DNA from: Albibacillus kandeliae
Lineage (GTDB): Bacteria > Pseudomonadota > Alphaproteobacteria > Rhodobacterales > Rhodobacteraceae
Direction of reading: 5' to 3'
NCBI RefSeq assembly: GCF_003116585.1
Contig: NZ_QEHM01000006.1
Span: 310,001-374,000 of the forward strand
DNA length: 64,000 nucleotides
The notes below the pieces were generated by a model. It was not told where the DNA came from. It made no database searches and was given only the letters and a program-made list of their open reading frames with translations. This document shows positions 63,249 to 64,000 of this stretch, in pieces; position 1 is the first letter of the stretch, and every line of letters starts with the position of its first letter. A program made the translations under genes and the position numbers.

Positions 63249-64000
63249 CCACCCAGATCTGGGCCACCGTCGATTACGAGGCCGAAGGTTACCAGACCGG
63301 CGACCTCTGCCTGCCCCACTCGGTGCACCGCTCGGCCTATGGCGTCCTCACCATCCCCGTCGCCGTGATGTCGGGCGGCCCCGGGCCCACCGTGCTGCTG
63401 ACCGGCGGCACCCACGGCGATGAATACGAGGGACCGGTGGCCATCCGCCGCCTGCTGAACTCGCTGAAGCCCGAGCAGGTCCGGGGCCGCATCATCGCCC
63501 TGCCGATGCTGAACGCCCCCGCCTTCCGCGCCGGGCTGCGCACCTCGCCCGAGGACGGTGGCAACCTCAATCGCGCCTACCCCGGTGATCCGGCCAACGG
63601 GCCGACCTCGTCCATCGCGCACTATGTCTCCACCGTGCTGCTGCCGATGTCCGACTACTACCACGACACCCACGCGGGCGGCTCCTCTCTGCAGTACCTG
63701 CCCTTCGTCTCCACCCGCCGTAGCGGCATCACCAGCCTCGACGACACCGCCCTGACCTCTGCCCGCGCCTTCGGGGCCGAGCGCATCGTGATCTGGGACT
63801 ACTCCCCCGACACGCGCCTCTCGACCTCCGAGGCAAACCGCCAGCAGGTCGTCTCTCTCGGCGGCGAATTCGGCGGCGGCGGCTCGGTCTCGCGCGGGGG
63901 CGTGCGGCTGGTCGAGCGCGGCCTTCGTCGCCTGCTGTCGCACTGGGGGCTGATCGACGAACCGGCACCCGACCTCCCCGCCGCCGCCGAGTACCGCATC
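63245..64000 (+). CDS. Succinylglutamate desuccinylase/aspartoacylase family protein (5' part)
   Basis: The first 252 residues of a zinc deacylase of the AstE/AspA family (M14-like); the frame runs off the right edge. Zinc ligands are His and Glu in LTGGTHGDEYEGP near residue 60 and His in YYHDTHAGGSSL near residue 140. NLNRAYPGD carries the substrate-binding arginine. Such enzymes cleave N-acyl amino acids, including DoeB of ectoine degradation. It starts at TTG overlapping the ATPase stop by 4 nt, so it is the last visible gene of the operon; the transporter may import its N-acylated substrate. Confidence 0.88.
   Translation, partial: MTTQIWATVDYEAEGYQTGDLCLPHSVHRSAYGVLTIPVAVMSGGPGPTVLLTGGTHGDEYEGPVAIRRLLNSLKPEQVRGRIIALPMLNAPAFRAGLRTSPEDGGNLNRAYPGDPANGPTSSIAHYVSTVLLPMSDYYHDTHAGGSSLQYLPFVSTRRSGITSLDDTALTSARAFGAERIVIWDYSPDTRLSTSEANRQQVVSLGGEFGGGGSVSRGGVRLVERGLRRLLSHWGLIDEPAPDLPAAAEYRI

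Overview
The window is a 64-kb chromosomal stretch of a high-GC alphaproteobacterium, most likely a marine Rhodobacterales (Roseobacter-group) species. The best pointers are a zinc-dependent RpoE-ChrR singlet-oxygen sigma/anti-sigma pair next to its cfa-type regulon, three TGATCC-N16-CGTA promoters typical of that sigma group, TRAP transporters, the Lrp-trxB divergent pair, a Sat-CysC fusion and several small Rhodobacterales-like ORFs. Genes are densely packed with many 4-nt ATGA overlaps. No rRNA, tRNA, insertion sequence, prophage or CRISPR array was seen.

Layout. 1-18.3 kb is mostly housekeeping: the 3' part of carB, a TTG-start metallopeptidase-like protein, a tiny lipoprotein, a FabH-like synthase, tdk, csaA, proC, a YbjN protein, ubiK, lgt-midA-pgeF, a Hint-domain protein, Lrp, trxB, an acyltransferase, an unusual membrane/[2Fe-2S]/class III cyclase fusion, and sat-cysC. 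18.4-34.5 kb is an aromatic-catabolism island: flavin reductase, tandem EthD-like protein, DHODH-like flavoenzyme, quinone oxidoreductase, TetR, Rieske oxygenase alpha and beta subunits, enolase-superfamily enzyme, VOC protein, cyclase-family hydrolase, acyl-CoA ligase, FAH-family hydrolase, gentisate-dioxygenase-like bicupin, 4HBT thioesterase, MarR regulator, arylformamidase-like hydrolase and a racemase-like/Ohr fusion. Six near-identical 16-bp palindromes (consensus ATTTTACAYRTAAAAT) sit in front of its transcription units and are best explained as operators of one regulator, probably the MarR protein encoded in the middle.

34.5-44.1 kb carries, on the minus strand, an operon for a maleate-isomerase-like enzyme, RidA, a DadA-like oxidase and HyuA/HyuB, plus a TRAP transporter. 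A pair of TGTGA-N4-TCACA repeats lies in front of hyuA. 44.4-52.1 kb is the photo-oxidative stress locus: rpoE-chrR, SDR-DUF1365 facing FAD-oxidoreductase/cfa/chalcone-isomerase-like/MFS/DUF3833, with matching sigma-E promoters. 52.4-55.8 kb is a glucosylglycerol compatible-solute cassette (gpsA, HAD phosphatase, ggpS). 55.8-64 kb holds an NYN-domain protein, a LysR regulator and a Dpp-type ABC transporter operon ending in a truncated AspA/AstE-family deacylase.

Functional logic. The bicupin, FAH-family hydrolase and maleate-isomerase-like enzyme could together take gentisate (or an analogue) to pyruvate plus fumarate. The ligase and thioesterase suggest that a CoA-thioester stage comes first. 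The real substrate cannot be read from the sequence.
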